This document shows, in pieces, positions 9,354 to 17,745 of a DNA stretch of 64,000 nucleotides. Positions within the stretch are counted from its first letter, which is position 1, and every line of letters begins with the position of its first letter. Origin of the DNA: Streptomyces sp. CT34. Lineage in GTDB: Bacteria; Actinomycetota; Actinomycetes; Streptomycetales; Streptomycetaceae. Below the pieces are notes generated by a model. The model had not been told where the DNA came from. It saw only the letters and a list, made by a program, of their open reading frames with translations, and did no database searches. A program made the translations under genes and the position numbers. The stretch covers positions 5,347,884 through 5,411,883 of the forward strand of contig NZ_KN708638.1 in assembly GCF_000805335.1 (NCBI RefSeq), given 5' to 3'.

Positions 9354-9466
9354 GGCCTGTCGTCGAACTCCCGCCTGCCCGCCGTCGCCCGGCACGCCGA
9401 GCGCACGCTCCGGACGCCGCCCGGCCCGCCCTTCGGGCGGACGACGGGAGTTCGACGACAGGGCCC
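9353..9466. repeat. Palindromic repeat element (MITE-like candidate)
   Basis: A 114-bp element bounded by inverted arms: the left arm starts GGGCCTGTCGTCGAACTCCC (9353-9373) and the right arm is its near-perfect complement (9445-9466, one extra C). A second hairpin, CCGCCC-TTC-GGGCGG, lies inside at about 9427-9441. Nothing inside is coding. It starts on the last base of the NUDIX stop codon. I remember similar GACGACAGG-ended elements as dispersed in Streptomyces genomes, but could not check copy number. Confidence 0.7.
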
Positions 9467-9746
9467 AGGGGCCGCTTCAGGGGCCGCGGGTCGTCGTCTG
9501 ACGGGCCCGGGCGCGCCCCGCCGGTGCCCTCGGTGTGCGCGGGCGGGGCCGCCGCCCGGGGAGGCTTCGGTGGCCGCCCGCGCGCCGGGTGTGCGCCACG
9601 GAGCCGTATCGCCGTCAGATGTTCCATTTGTGCAACAGTGCGGGAGTGCAGGCGATATTTGGGGTTCGATACCGGGTATGTCCTGATTGAAACCTTTCGG
9701 TGCGCGTGATGCCCCAGGGGAACCCTCAGTCTGGGAAGTGATCGGC

Positions 9747-10217
9747 GTGAGCGACGGCGCAGCGGCAGAGGCCCCGGAGCCCGTCTCCGTCGATGACCGC
9801 AAGCGCGGCGATGAGCGCAGGCGCGGCAGGGTTACCGGCGCACCCAGCGCCGAATGGAGCTTCCCGGCCGACCCCGGCGCGGTCCGCACCGCCCGCACCA
9901 TGGTCCGTCAGGTGCTCGACGACTGGGGGCTGAACGGCGCCGCCGATGTCGCGGTGCTGCTGGTCAGCGAACTCGTCACCAACTCCCTGCGCTACGCCAG
10001 CGGGCCCATCGGCGTACGGATGGTGCTGCTCGGCGCCGGGGGGCTGCTCGTCGAGGTCTCCGATCCGCTCCCCGACCCGCCGCGCGAGCGCACCACCACC
10101 CCGGACGACGAGGGGGGACGCGGTCTCCAGCTGGTGGCGTGCAGTTCCCGGCGCTGGGGGACCCGGCGGGGAAAGACCGGCAAGACAGTGTGGTTCGAGC
10201 TGTCGGTGGCTGGTTAG
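9747..10217 (+). CDS. ATP-binding protein, anti-sigma-factor-type kinase fold
   Basis: A 156-residue GHKL/HATPase_c_2 protein of the RsbW/SpoIIAB-like group that is greatly expanded in Streptomyces. The N box is VLLVSELVTNSLRYA. The G boxes are VSDPLPDPP and GGRGLQLVACSSRRWG, followed by GKTVWFEL. Members bind or phosphorylate anti-sigma antagonists, and partners are rarely known. GTG 9747 is preferred (GGGAAG at 9733-9738); GTG 9738 and TTG 9687 are in frame upstream. Its ATPase module is nearly the same as the C-terminal domain of the next gene, which suggests a related partner or a local duplication. Confidence 0.82.
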   Translation: MSDGAAAEAPEPVSVDDRKRGDERRRGRVTGAPSAEWSFPADPGAVRTARTMVRQVLDDWGLNGAADVAVLLVSELVTNSLRYASGPIGVRMVLLGAGGLLVEVSDPLPDPPRERTTTPDDEGGRGLQLVACSSRRWGTRRGKTGKTVWFELSVAG

Positions 10218-10219
10218 GA

Positions 10220-10379
10220 GTCAGGAGGAGTCCTGATCGTTGCCATTTCATCGACATCTTGTAGATGGGCTGCGATCGAGACTGTGCTGTGATCGTGAAG
10301 ACCGTGTTCCGGATAGCCGAGGTGCTGGAATACTCGGCAGGTCCGGTCCGGGCACGATGAGCTGGAGGGGACGGGGCTC
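10220..10379 (+). promoter_or_regulatory. Promoter region of the SpoIIE-type regulator
   Basis: This gap starts with a small inverted repeat TCAGGA-GGAG-TCCTGA (10220-10235) just after the stop of the ATPase gene. A relatively A/T-rich stretch (10236-10340) follows. It ends with GGAGGGG about 12 bp before the GTG of the phosphatase gene. No specific operator was recognised. Confidence 0.35.
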
Positions 10380-13067
10380 GTGAGCGAGAAGTCTTCTGGC
10401 GGGGCGGTACCCGCGCAGACCGATGGTCGGGGTGGTGCGGACGGCCCGGGTGACCCAGGCGGCCGTCGCCGTGCGCGGGAGCCGCAGGGCCCGCCCGTGT
10501 GGCAGAGCAGCCGGCCCGGATCGATCTACGACTACATCAGAGTCGCCTCCTTCTCGCTGGGCCCCGACGGGCGCATCGACCAGTGGAGCGAGCGGGCCGC
10601 GCGGATGCTGGGCATCCCCGCCCGGTACGCCATCGGCAAGGACCCCGTAGCGGCCTTCGTGCCGGGTGAGTTGCACGAGACCGGGCACCGCAAGGTGTCC
10701 GAGATCCTCGACGGGCGGGAGTGGACCGGCCTGGTCCCCTACCGCCGGGACGCCGACGGCGACGGGGGCGCCGACGGGCTCGCCGAGATCTATGTGATGC
10801 CCGCCGAGAACGAGCACGGGGAGCGCGGCGCGGTCTGCCTGGTCGTCGACGTACGGGCACTGCGCGGCATCGAGACCGACCTGGCCGCCTCGCAGGCGGT
10901 ATTCGGTCAATCCCCCATGGGCTTCACCCTGTTCGGCACGGACCTGAAGCTGCTGCGGGTCAACGAGCGCTTCGCCACCGTCTTCGGCGGCCCGGCCGCC
11001 AGGTACCGCGGCTGCACCCCGCACGACTTCCTGCCGCGCCCCGAGGCCGAGCGGATGACCGCCGCGCTGCGCCGCGTCCTCGCCACCGGGGAGCCGGTCG
11101 CCGAGATGCAACTGGTGGGCGTGGTGCCGGGCGAGGAGGACCGCCGCCGCTGGTCGGTGTCGCTCTACCGGCTGCACGGCGCCAGCGGCCGCCCCATCGG
11201 CGTCGCCGCGCTCGCCTCCGACGTCACCGGCCGCCGCCGGGCCGAACGCGAGGCCGCCAACGCCCGCCGCAACCTCGCACTGCTCAACGAAGCCGGCGCC
11301 CGGATAGGCAACTCGCTCGACCTGGAGACCACCGCCCGCACCCTGCTGGACGTCGCCGTCCCGCAGTTCTGCGACCTGGCGTCGGTGGACCTCTACCAGG
11401 GGCTGCTGTCCGGAGACGAGGCGCCGCCCGGGATGAGCGACGGCAGCGCGGAGCTGCGCCGGGTCGCCTTCGCCAGCGCGGTGTCCGATGCCCCGCTCGC
11501 CTCCACCACCTGCTGCGTCCCCGAGGACGGGCCCGGACCGGTCGCCGTCGGCGCGGTCCACCGCTACCCCTTCAACTCGCCCTGTGCGGGCGCCCTGCGG
11601 ACCGCCCAGGCACAGATCATCCCCGGCCGGGAGAGCGACGACGGCCCGGAGCTGGGCGCCGTGGTGCACTCCACCCTCGCCGTCCCGATGGTCGCCCGGG
11701 ACACCATCGTCGGGCTGGTGCAGTTCTCCCGTACGAAGGGCAGCGAGCCGTTCGGCGAGCGCGACACGGCGCTCGCCGTCGAACTGGCCGCGCGCGCCGC
11801 GGTCTGCATCGACAACGCCCGCCTCTACCGCCGCGAGCACGAACGCGCGCTGATCCTCCAGCGCAGCCTGCTGCCGCCCGGCGACCCGGAGGCGGCCGGC
11901 CTGGACATCGCCTGCCGCTACCTGCCCGGCACCACCGCCACCGAGGTCGGCGGCGACTGGTTCGACGTCATCGAACTCCCCGGCCACCGCACCGCGCTGG
12001 TCGTCGGCGACGTGATGGGGCGGGGGCTGCGCGCCGCCGTCGCCATGGGCGAACTCCGCACCGCCGTACGGACGCTGGCGCTGCTGGACCTGGAGCCGGC
12101 CGAAGTGCTGGGGGCGCTGGACGAGATCGCCCGGGGGCTCGGCGGCAGCGGCGACGGGCGCTCCACGACGGCCGCCCGCAGCCGCCCGGGCGCCGCGCTC
12201 GGCGGGAGCGGTACCGGCCGCCCGGCGGGTGCCGCCGACCTCTCCGAGGTCTACCTCGCCACCTGCGTCTACGCCGTCTACGACCCGATCACCCGGACCT
12301 GCACCATCGCCAACGCCGGGCATCTGCCGCCCGTACTGGTCGAGGACGGCGAGGACGCGCTGCTGCTGGACGTGCCGCCGGGGATGCCCCTCGGGGTCGG
12401 CGGCGAGCCGTTCGAGGAGATCGAGGTCGAGGTGCCGGACGGCGCGCTGCTCGCGCTGTACACGGACGGCCTGGTGGAGTCCCGCGATCACCCGCTGGAC
12501 GAGGGGCTGCGGGCGTTCCGGATGGCGCTCTCGGAGTCCGGCCGCCCGCTGGAGGACGTCTGCGACCACGTGCTGAGCGCGCTGGACACCCAGCACGGCG
12601 AGGACGACATCGCGCTGCTGATGGCCAGGGTGCACGGGCTGCCGAAGGACGCGGTGGGCGACTGGAGCCTGGCGCCGGAGCCCCGTTCGGTGGCCCGGGC
12701 CCGTGAGCTGGCCCGCGACCAGCTCACGGACTGGGGGCTGCACGCCCTGGTCGACACCACGGAGCTGCTGGTCAGCGAGCTGGTGACCAACGCACTGCGG
12801 CACGGCCACGGCGAGATCCGGCTGCGGCTGCTGCTGGACCGCACCCTGGTCTGCGAGGTGTGGGACGCGGATCTCGCCCAGCCACGCCGCCGCCGGGCCC
12901 GGGACACCGACGAGGGCGGTCGCGGCCTCCAGCTGGTGGGCCTGCTGAGCGAGCGCTGGGGCAGCCGCCGTACCCCGCGCGGCAAGACCGTATGGTTCGA
13001 ACTGGCCCTGCCGGACGGGGAGTCGGCACCGGTGGACCCGGCGGAGGCACTGCTGAGCCTGTTCTGA
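10380..13067 (+). CDS. PAS-PAS-GAF-SpoIIE phosphatase-HATPase regulator
   Basis: An 895-residue multidomain regulator. Two PAS domains (about 47-160 and 170-284; ASFSLGPDGRIDQWSERAA and MGFTLFGTDLKLLRVNERF) sense a ligand or redox state. A GAF domain spans about 300-490. A SpoIIE/PP2C Ser/Thr phosphatase domain spans about 494-710 and has EVGGDWFDVI, GDVMGRG and LALYTDGLVE. The C-terminal HATPase_c_2 domain (about 770-880) has LLVSELVTNALRHG, GGRGLQLVG and GKTVWFEL. Phosphatase plus anti-sigma-type kinase in one chain suggests partner switching that controls an anti-anti-sigma factor. A PP2C insert around residues 590-620 is low-complexity Gly/Ser/Arg. Start GTG has a GGAGGGG site. No such antagonist gene lies next to it. 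Confidence 0.88.
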   Translation: MSEKSSGGAVPAQTDGRGGADGPGDPGGRRRAREPQGPPVWQSSRPGSIYDYIRVASFSLGPDGRIDQWSERAARMLGIPARYAIGKDPVAAFVPGELHETGHRKVSEILDGREWTGLVPYRRDADGDGGADGLAEIYVMPAENEHGERGAVCLVVDVRALRGIETDLAASQAVFGQSPMGFTLFGTDLKLLRVNERFATVFGGPAARYRGCTPHDFLPRPEAERMTAALRRVLATGEPVAEMQLVGVVPGEEDRRRWSVSLYRLHGASGRPIGVAALASDVTGRRRAEREAANARRNLALLNEAGARIGNSLDLETTARTLLDVAVPQFCDLASVDLYQGLLSGDEAPPGMSDGSAELRRVAFASAVSDAPLASTTCCVPEDGPGPVAVGAVHRYPFNSPCAGALRTAQAQIIPGRESDDGPELGAVVHSTLAVPMVARDTIVGLVQFSRTKGSEPFGERDTALAVELAARAAVCIDNARLYRREHERALILQRSLLPPGDPEAAGLDIACRYLPGTTATEVGGDWFDVIELPGHRTALVVGDVMGRGLRAAVAMGELRTAVRTLALLDLEPAEVLGALDEIARGLGGSGDGRSTTAARSRPGAALGGSGTGRPAGAADLSEVYLATCVYAVYDPITRTCTIANAGHLPPVLVEDGEDALLLDVPPGMPLGVGGEPFEEIEVEVPDGALLALYTDGLVESRDHPLDEGLRAFRMALSESGRPLEDVCDHVLSALDTQHGEDDIALLMARVHGLPKDAVGDWSLAPEPRSVARARELARDQLTDWGLHALVDTTELLVSELVTNALRHGHGEIRLRLLLDRTLVCEVWDADLAQPRRRRARDTDEGGRGLQLVGLLSERWGSRRTPRGKTVWFELALPDGESAPVDPAEALLSLF

Positions 13068-13075
13068 GCGGGGCC

Positions 13076-13135
13076 GGTCGCGATCGGGCCGGTTGCGATC
13101 TGGTCGGTTGCGATCTGGTCGGTCGCGATCGGGCA
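13076..13135. repeat. Four tandem copies of a 15-bp repeat
   Basis: Four contiguous units of the form GGTYGCGATCKGGYC at 13076, 13091, 13106 and 13121; units 2 and 3 are identical. They begin 8 bp after the phosphatase stop codon, in a tail-to-tail intergenic region. No gene is present. Confidence 0.85.
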
Positions 13136-13228
13136 GGGCCCGTCCCGGGCGGGGCCCGTTCCGAGCGGGGTTCCGCCGTGGACGGGTGCGCCTCTACCCT
13201 TGGACACAGGGGGCCCATCCGTCCCGTA

Positions 13229-13321
13229 GGGGACTTTCCGTACGGGATCTTCCGCAGGGAGGCTCCGGCGGGCGGTTTCTGTTGGGGATCTTCCCTAGGG
13301 ACCTTCCCTGGGGATTTTCCG
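13229..13321. repeat. Degenerate repeats of GGGAnnTTCC
   Basis: Five copies of a 10-12 bp motif (GGGACTTTCC, GGGATCTTCC, GGGATCTTCC, GGGACCTTCC, GGGATTTTCC) at about 13230, 13244, 13285, 13298 and 13311. The copies are 13-14 bp apart within two groups. They lie in the non-coding tail-to-tail gap upstream of the amidohydrolase stop; the function is unknown. Confidence 0.7.
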
Positions 13322-13410
13322 CGAGGCGCCCGCCCTGCGGCGCCCGCCCCGAGGCACCCACCCGGCCCGTGGCATGCGGCGGTCAGGCAGTGCCGATCAG
13401 GCGGTGCGCA

Positions 13411-14823
13411 TCAGGCGGTGCGGATGTGGGACGCCGCCAACTCCGCCTCGTGGACGACGTGTTCGGCGTCGACGTGGACCAGCTCGCCGCGGTGCTTGCG
13501 CAGATGGCCGTCGACGAAGACCTCGCTGACGTTCGGCGGCTGGCCGTTGAGGACGATCTGGCCGGTCCAGTCGAAGCGCGGGGCGAAGTTGAGCGTGCCG
13601 GGGTCGAGGACGACGACATCGGCGCGCTTGCCCGGTGTCAGCGACCCGACCCGGTCCGCCATGCCGATGCACTCCGCGCCGCCCAGGGTCGCCATCCGCA
13701 GCACGGCAGGGATGGTGGGGTGGATCCCGGCGTCCTCGTGGCGGGCCCGCTGGAGGCCGACCGCCGCCTTCATGAGGTTGAACATGTCCGAGGTGTCGTT
13801 GGTCCCGCCGTCGTGGCCCAGCCCGGCCCGCACCCCGTGTCCGTGCAGCGCGGGCAGCGGGCAGATGCCGGACGCCAGCCGCATGTTGCTCAGCGGGCAG
13901 TGGGCGACCCGGACGTCGTGCTCGCCGGTCAGTGCGATCTCCGCGTCGGTGAGGTGGATCGCGTGGTTCATCAGCAGGTCCGGACCGAAGGCGCCGATCT
14001 CGCGGAGCGCGCGGATCGGGTCGTCCCTGCGGTCGTCGCGGTGCTCCAGGACGTGCGAGTTGAGCATCACGCCGAGCTCGCGGGCGAGTTCGTGCAGCGC
14101 CCGCAGGTCGGTCAGCTGCGACATCCCGGCGTGCGCCGACACCTGGACGGAGGCCAGCGGCAGCCGGTCCAGGAAGTCCTTCTTGATCCTGGGGATGAGG
14201 TGGATGTCGGCGGCGCGCTGCGTCGCGGCGTAGACGAAGCGCAGCCCGGCGTCGTCCAGCGCCCGTATGTAGCGCTCGCTGGTGTCGTACGGGATCGGGT
14301 GCACCCAGTCGACGACCGTGGTGACGCCGGCCTGGAGGGCGTCGAGGGCGGCCAGGTGCACGAACCGGTACATGTCCTGGGGGTCGATCCTCGGCAGGGC
14401 GACGCGGTTGCAGTCGGACAGCCAGCCGTTGAGGTCCTCGCCGGAGCAGCCGCCGCGGATGCTGGACTGCCACAGGTGGTTGTGCAGATCGACGAAGCCC
14501 GGCAGGACGATCTTGCCGCGGACGTCCAGGACGCGGGCGCCGTCCGGGGCGCCGAGCCCCCGGCCGACGGCCGCGATGACGCCGTCCCGCAGCAGGAGGT
14601 CGACATCGTTGTCCAGCCGGCCGAGGGGGCCGGTGCCCACCTTCGGGTCCATGGTGAGCACCAGGTCGGCGCCGCGCAGCAGGGTGGTCCGGCTGCGTCC
14701 CGGGGCCGCCGCCGGTCTCGCGGAGGGGGCCCGGTCGAGGTCGGGGAAGCCGGCCGCGGCGGCCAGGGGGACGGTGCCGAGGCCGGCCAGCACCCGGCGC
14801 CGGCTCATTTCCGGAAGATTCAT
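13411..14823 (-). CDS. Tat-exported amidohydrolase
   Basis: A 470-residue amidohydrolase-superfamily enzyme of the TRZ/ATZ/deaminase branch. Metal ligands are visible in LHNHLWQ (His114 and His116), AHAG, NSHVLEH and GLGHDGGTNDTSDMF. The N-terminus MNLPEMSRRRVLAGLG carries a twin-arginine-like motif followed by an Ala-rich hydrophobic stretch, so export or membrane attachment is likely, which is unusual for this family. Either Met1 or Met6 could start, and neither has a good ribosome-binding site. It lies 104 bp downstream of sdhB on the same strand. The likely reaction is hydrolytic deamination or ring opening of an N-heterocycle; substrate unknown. Confidence 0.82.
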   Translation of the reverse strand: MNLPEMSRRRVLAGLGTVPLAAAAGFPDLDRAPSARPAAAPGRSRTTLLRGADLVLTMDPKVGTGPLGRLDNDVDLLLRDGVIAAVGRGLGAPDGARVLDVRGKIVLPGFVDLHNHLWQSSIRGGCSGEDLNGWLSDCNRVALPRIDPQDMYRFVHLAALDALQAGVTTVVDWVHPIPYDTSERYIRALDDAGLRFVYAATQRAADIHLIPRIKKDFLDRLPLASVQVSAHAGMSQLTDLRALHELARELGVMLNSHVLEHRDDRRDDPIRALREIGAFGPDLLMNHAIHLTDAEIALTGEHDVRVAHCPLSNMRLASGICPLPALHGHGVRAGLGHDGGTNDTSDMFNLMKAAVGLQRARHEDAGIHPTIPAVLRMATLGGAECIGMADRVGSLTPGKRADVVVLDPGTLNFAPRFDWTGQIVLNGQPPNVSEVFVDGHLRKHRGELVHVDAEHVVHEAELAASHIRTA

Positions 14824-14927
14824 TTCGTTTTTATACCGCGCCTGTTCGAACCCGTGGTGAGAACGTTTCCGGTCATGTGACGCGACATCAGAAATAAGGC
14901 ATCCGGGGGCACTTGGGTGCCCGTCGG

Positions 14928-15725
14928 TCATTCCGTCCGGCGGCGGATCTTGTTCCCGAGCCACACCAGAGGGTCGTACTTGCGGTCGGCGGTCCGCTCC
15001 TTCAGCGGGATCAGCGCATTGTCGGTGATCTTGATGTTCTCCGGGCAGACCTCGGTGCAGCACTTGGTGATGTTGCAGTAGCCCAGCCCGTGCTCGTCCT
15101 GCGCGGTGCTCTTGCGGTCCAGCCCGGCCGCCGGCGCCGCGTCCAGCGGGTGCATGTCGAGCTCGGCGACCCGCATCAGGAAGCGAGGCCCGGCGAAGGC
15201 GGTCTTGTTCTCCTCGTGGTCGCGCACGACATGGCAGGTGTTCTGGCACAGGAAGCACTCGATGCACTTGCGGAACTCCTGCGACCGGTTCACGTCCTCC
15301 TGCTGCATGCGGTACTCGCCGGGGCCCAGGTCCGCCGGCGGGACGAACGACGGGATCTCCCGCGCCTTGGTGTAGTTGAACGACACGTCGGTGACCAGGT
15401 CGCGCAGGACCGGAAAGGTCCGCATCGGGGTGACGGTCACGGTCTCCGTACGGGAGAAGACCGACATCCTGGTCATGCACATCAGCCGCGGGCGCCCGTT
15501 GATCTCCGCGCTGCACGAACCGCACTTGCCCGCCTTGCAGTTCCAGCGGACCGCGAGATCGGGCGCCTGGGTCGCCTGGAGGCGGTGGATGATGTCCAGC
15601 ACCACCTCGCCCTCGTGCACCTCCACCTCGAAGTCCGTCAGCCCGCCGCCGTCCGCGTCGCCGCGCCACACCCGGAAGTGCGCCGGGTACGCGCCGGCCC
15701 GCTGGTTCGCCTGCCGCTCGCTCAC
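14928..15725 (-). CDS. sdhB: Succinate dehydrogenase/fumarate reductase iron-sulfur subunit
   Basis: A 265-residue iron-sulfur subunit that passes electrons from the flavoprotein to the membrane subunit. The N-terminal [2Fe-2S] cluster motif is CKAGKCGSCSAEI with a later Cys in RPRLMC. The C-terminal [4Fe-4S] and [3Fe-4S] motifs are CIECFLCQNTC and KCCTEVCPENIKI. The GTG start at 15725 overlaps the sdhA stop (GTGA), so translation is coupled. This appears to be the non-classical actinobacterial sdh set rather than sdhCDAB, because the upstream membrane gene encodes a single five-helix subunit. Confidence 0.92.
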   Translation of the reverse strand: MSERQANQRAGAYPAHFRVWRGDADGGGLTDFEVEVHEGEVVLDIIHRLQATQAPDLAVRWNCKAGKCGSCSAEINGRPRLMCMTRMSVFSRTETVTVTPMRTFPVLRDLVTDVSFNYTKAREIPSFVPPADLGPGEYRMQQEDVNRSQEFRKCIECFLCQNTCHVVRDHEENKTAFAGPRFLMRVAELDMHPLDAAPAAGLDRKSTAQDEHGLGYCNITKCCTEVCPENIKITDNALIPLKERTADRKYDPLVWLGNKIRRRTE

Positions 15726-17671
15726 CGGCTCAGCTCCTCGTCCGTCAGATACTTCACCAGCTCGTCCTTGTCGAAGAGTTCGAGGAGATCGCGGCGGATC
15801 GGCGGGGTCTCCCGGCGGGCGAGCCTGATCTGTCCGAGGGCCGGGTCCGCCGCTCCCGACTCGGCCCGGGTGTCGGCGAGTTCGCAGACCAGGTTGACGT
15901 TGCGCCAGCGCCGGTCCATCTCGGGATGGTCGTCCCGGGTGTGCCCGCCGCGGCTCTCGGTACGTTCCAGGGCCGCCCGCGCCACGCACTCGCTGACCAG
16001 CAGCATGTTCCGCAGGTCGATGGCCAGGTGCCAGCCCGGGTTGTACTGCCGGTGCCCCTCGACGCCGGCCCGCCGGGCGCGTACCCGCAGTTCGGCCAGC
16101 CGCTCCAGCGCCTCGGCCATCTCGCTCTCCCGACGGATGATGCCGACCAGGTCGTTCATCGACTGCTGGAGCTCCTGGTGCACGGTGTACGGGTTCTCCG
16201 CCGGGCCGCGGTCGGCCTGCTGCCCGCCGCCCTCGGCGCTGAAGGGGCGCAGCGCCTCCGCCTCGGCGGCGTCGACGTCCCGCGGGTCGGCCTCCGGCCG
16301 CTCGTGCAGCGCCGCCGCGTACTCGGCCGCGTAGAGCCCGGCCCGGCGGCCGAAGACCAGCAGGTCGGAGAGCGAGTTGCCGCCCAGCCGGTTGGAGCCG
16401 TGCATCCCGCCGGCCACCTCGCCGGCCGCGAACAGCCCCGGCACGCCGGTCGCCGCCGCGGTGTCCGGGTCCACCTCCACTCCGCCCATCACGTAGTGGC
16501 AGGTCGGGCCGACCTCCATCGGCTCGGCGGTGATGTCCACGTCCGCCAGCTCCTTGAACTGGTGGTGCATGGACGGCAGCCGGCGCTTGATCACCTCGGC
16601 CGGCATGCGCGTCGACACGTCCAGGAAGACCCCGCCGTGCGGGGAGCCGCGGCCCGCCTTGACCTCGGCGTTGATGGCGCGGGCCACCTCGTCCCGGGGC
16701 AGCAGTTCGGGCGGCCGGCGGTTGTGGTCCGGGTCCTCGTACCAGCGGTCGCCCTCGGCCTCGGTCTGCGCGTACTTCTCCTTGAAGACGTCCGGGATGT
16801 AGTCGAACATGAAGCGCTTGCCGTCGCTGTTGCGCAGCACGCCGCCGTCCCCGCGGACGGACTCGGTGACGAGGATGCCCTTGACGGACGGCGGCCAGAC
16901 CATCCCGGTGGGATGGAACTGCACGAACTCCATGTTGATCAGCGGGGCGCCGGCCAGCAGCGCCAGCGCGTGCCCGTCGCCGGTGTACTCCCAGGAGTTC
17001 GAGGTCACCTTGAAGGACTTGCCGATGCCGCCGGTGGCGAGCACCACCGCCGGCGCCTCCAGGACGAAGAAGCGGCCGGACTCCCGCTGGTAGCAGAAGA
17101 CGCCGGAGACCCTGCCGGAGCCGCTGTTCGACTCTTTCAGGACCCGGGTGACGGTGCACTCCTGGAAGACCTTCAGCCCGGCGTCGTACGAGCCGGAGGC
17201 GCGCTCGTCCTCCTGCTGGAGCGAGACGATCTTCTGCTGGAGGGTGCGGATCAGCTCCAGGCCGGTGCGGTCGCCGACGTGCGCCAGCCGCGGGTACTCG
17301 TGGCCGCCGAAGTTGCGCTGCGAGATCCGGCCGTCCGCCGTGCGGTCGAAGAGCGCGCCCCAGGTCTCCAACTCCCATACCCGGTCAGGGGCTTCACGGG
17401 CGTGCAGCTCGGCCATCCGCCAGTGGTTGAGGAACTTGCCGCCGCGCATGGTGTCCCGGAAGTGCACCTGCCAGTTGTCGTTCTCGTTGGCGTTTCCCAT
17501 GCTGGCCGCGATCCCGCCCTCGGCCATCACCGTATGGGCCTTGCCGAACAGGGACTTGCAGATCACCGCCGTCCGCATCCCGGCCTCGCGGGCCTCGATG
17601 GCGGCGCGCAGCCCGGCGCCGCCCGCGCCCACCACGACCACGTCCCAGGTCTGCCGGTCCACATGCGCCAT
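15722..17671 (-). CDS. sdhA: Succinate dehydrogenase/fumarate reductase flavoprotein subunit
   Basis: A 649-residue FAD subunit that oxidises succinate (or reduces fumarate). The N-terminal dinucleotide fold reads VVVGAGGAGLRAAIEA. The FAD-linking His region is KAHTVMAEGGIAAS. The active-site region has FVQFHPTGM, and GGVEVD and GNSLSDLLVFGRRAG complete the FAD domain. ATG 17671 is chosen: GGAAAGG lies 11 bp upstream, and the sequence before it is not conserved-looking. The gene lies 74 bp downstream of the membrane subunit and overlaps sdhB by 4 bp. Confidence 0.93.
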   Translation of the reverse strand: MAHVDRQTWDVVVVGAGGAGLRAAIEAREAGMRTAVICKSLFGKAHTVMAEGGIAASMGNANENDNWQVHFRDTMRGGKFLNHWRMAELHAREAPDRVWELETWGALFDRTADGRISQRNFGGHEYPRLAHVGDRTGLELIRTLQQKIVSLQQEDERASGSYDAGLKVFQECTVTRVLKESNSGSGRVSGVFCYQRESGRFFVLEAPAVVLATGGIGKSFKVTSNSWEYTGDGHALALLAGAPLINMEFVQFHPTGMVWPPSVKGILVTESVRGDGGVLRNSDGKRFMFDYIPDVFKEKYAQTEAEGDRWYEDPDHNRRPPELLPRDEVARAINAEVKAGRGSPHGGVFLDVSTRMPAEVIKRRLPSMHHQFKELADVDITAEPMEVGPTCHYVMGGVEVDPDTAAATGVPGLFAAGEVAGGMHGSNRLGGNSLSDLLVFGRRAGLYAAEYAAALHERPEADPRDVDAAEAEALRPFSAEGGGQQADRGPAENPYTVHQELQQSMNDLVGIIRRESEMAEALERLAELRVRARRAGVEGHRQYNPGWHLAIDLRNMLLVSECVARAALERTESRGGHTRDDHPEMDRRWRNVNLVCELADTRAESGAADPALGQIRLARRETPPIRRDLLELFDKDELVKYLTDEELSR

Positions 17672-17745
17672 CAGCGGGCACACCTTTCCTTGGGGTTCCT
17701 TGGAGTTGTTTTCCGTTGTCCGCAGATGTCCGCAGAGCCCTGCCG

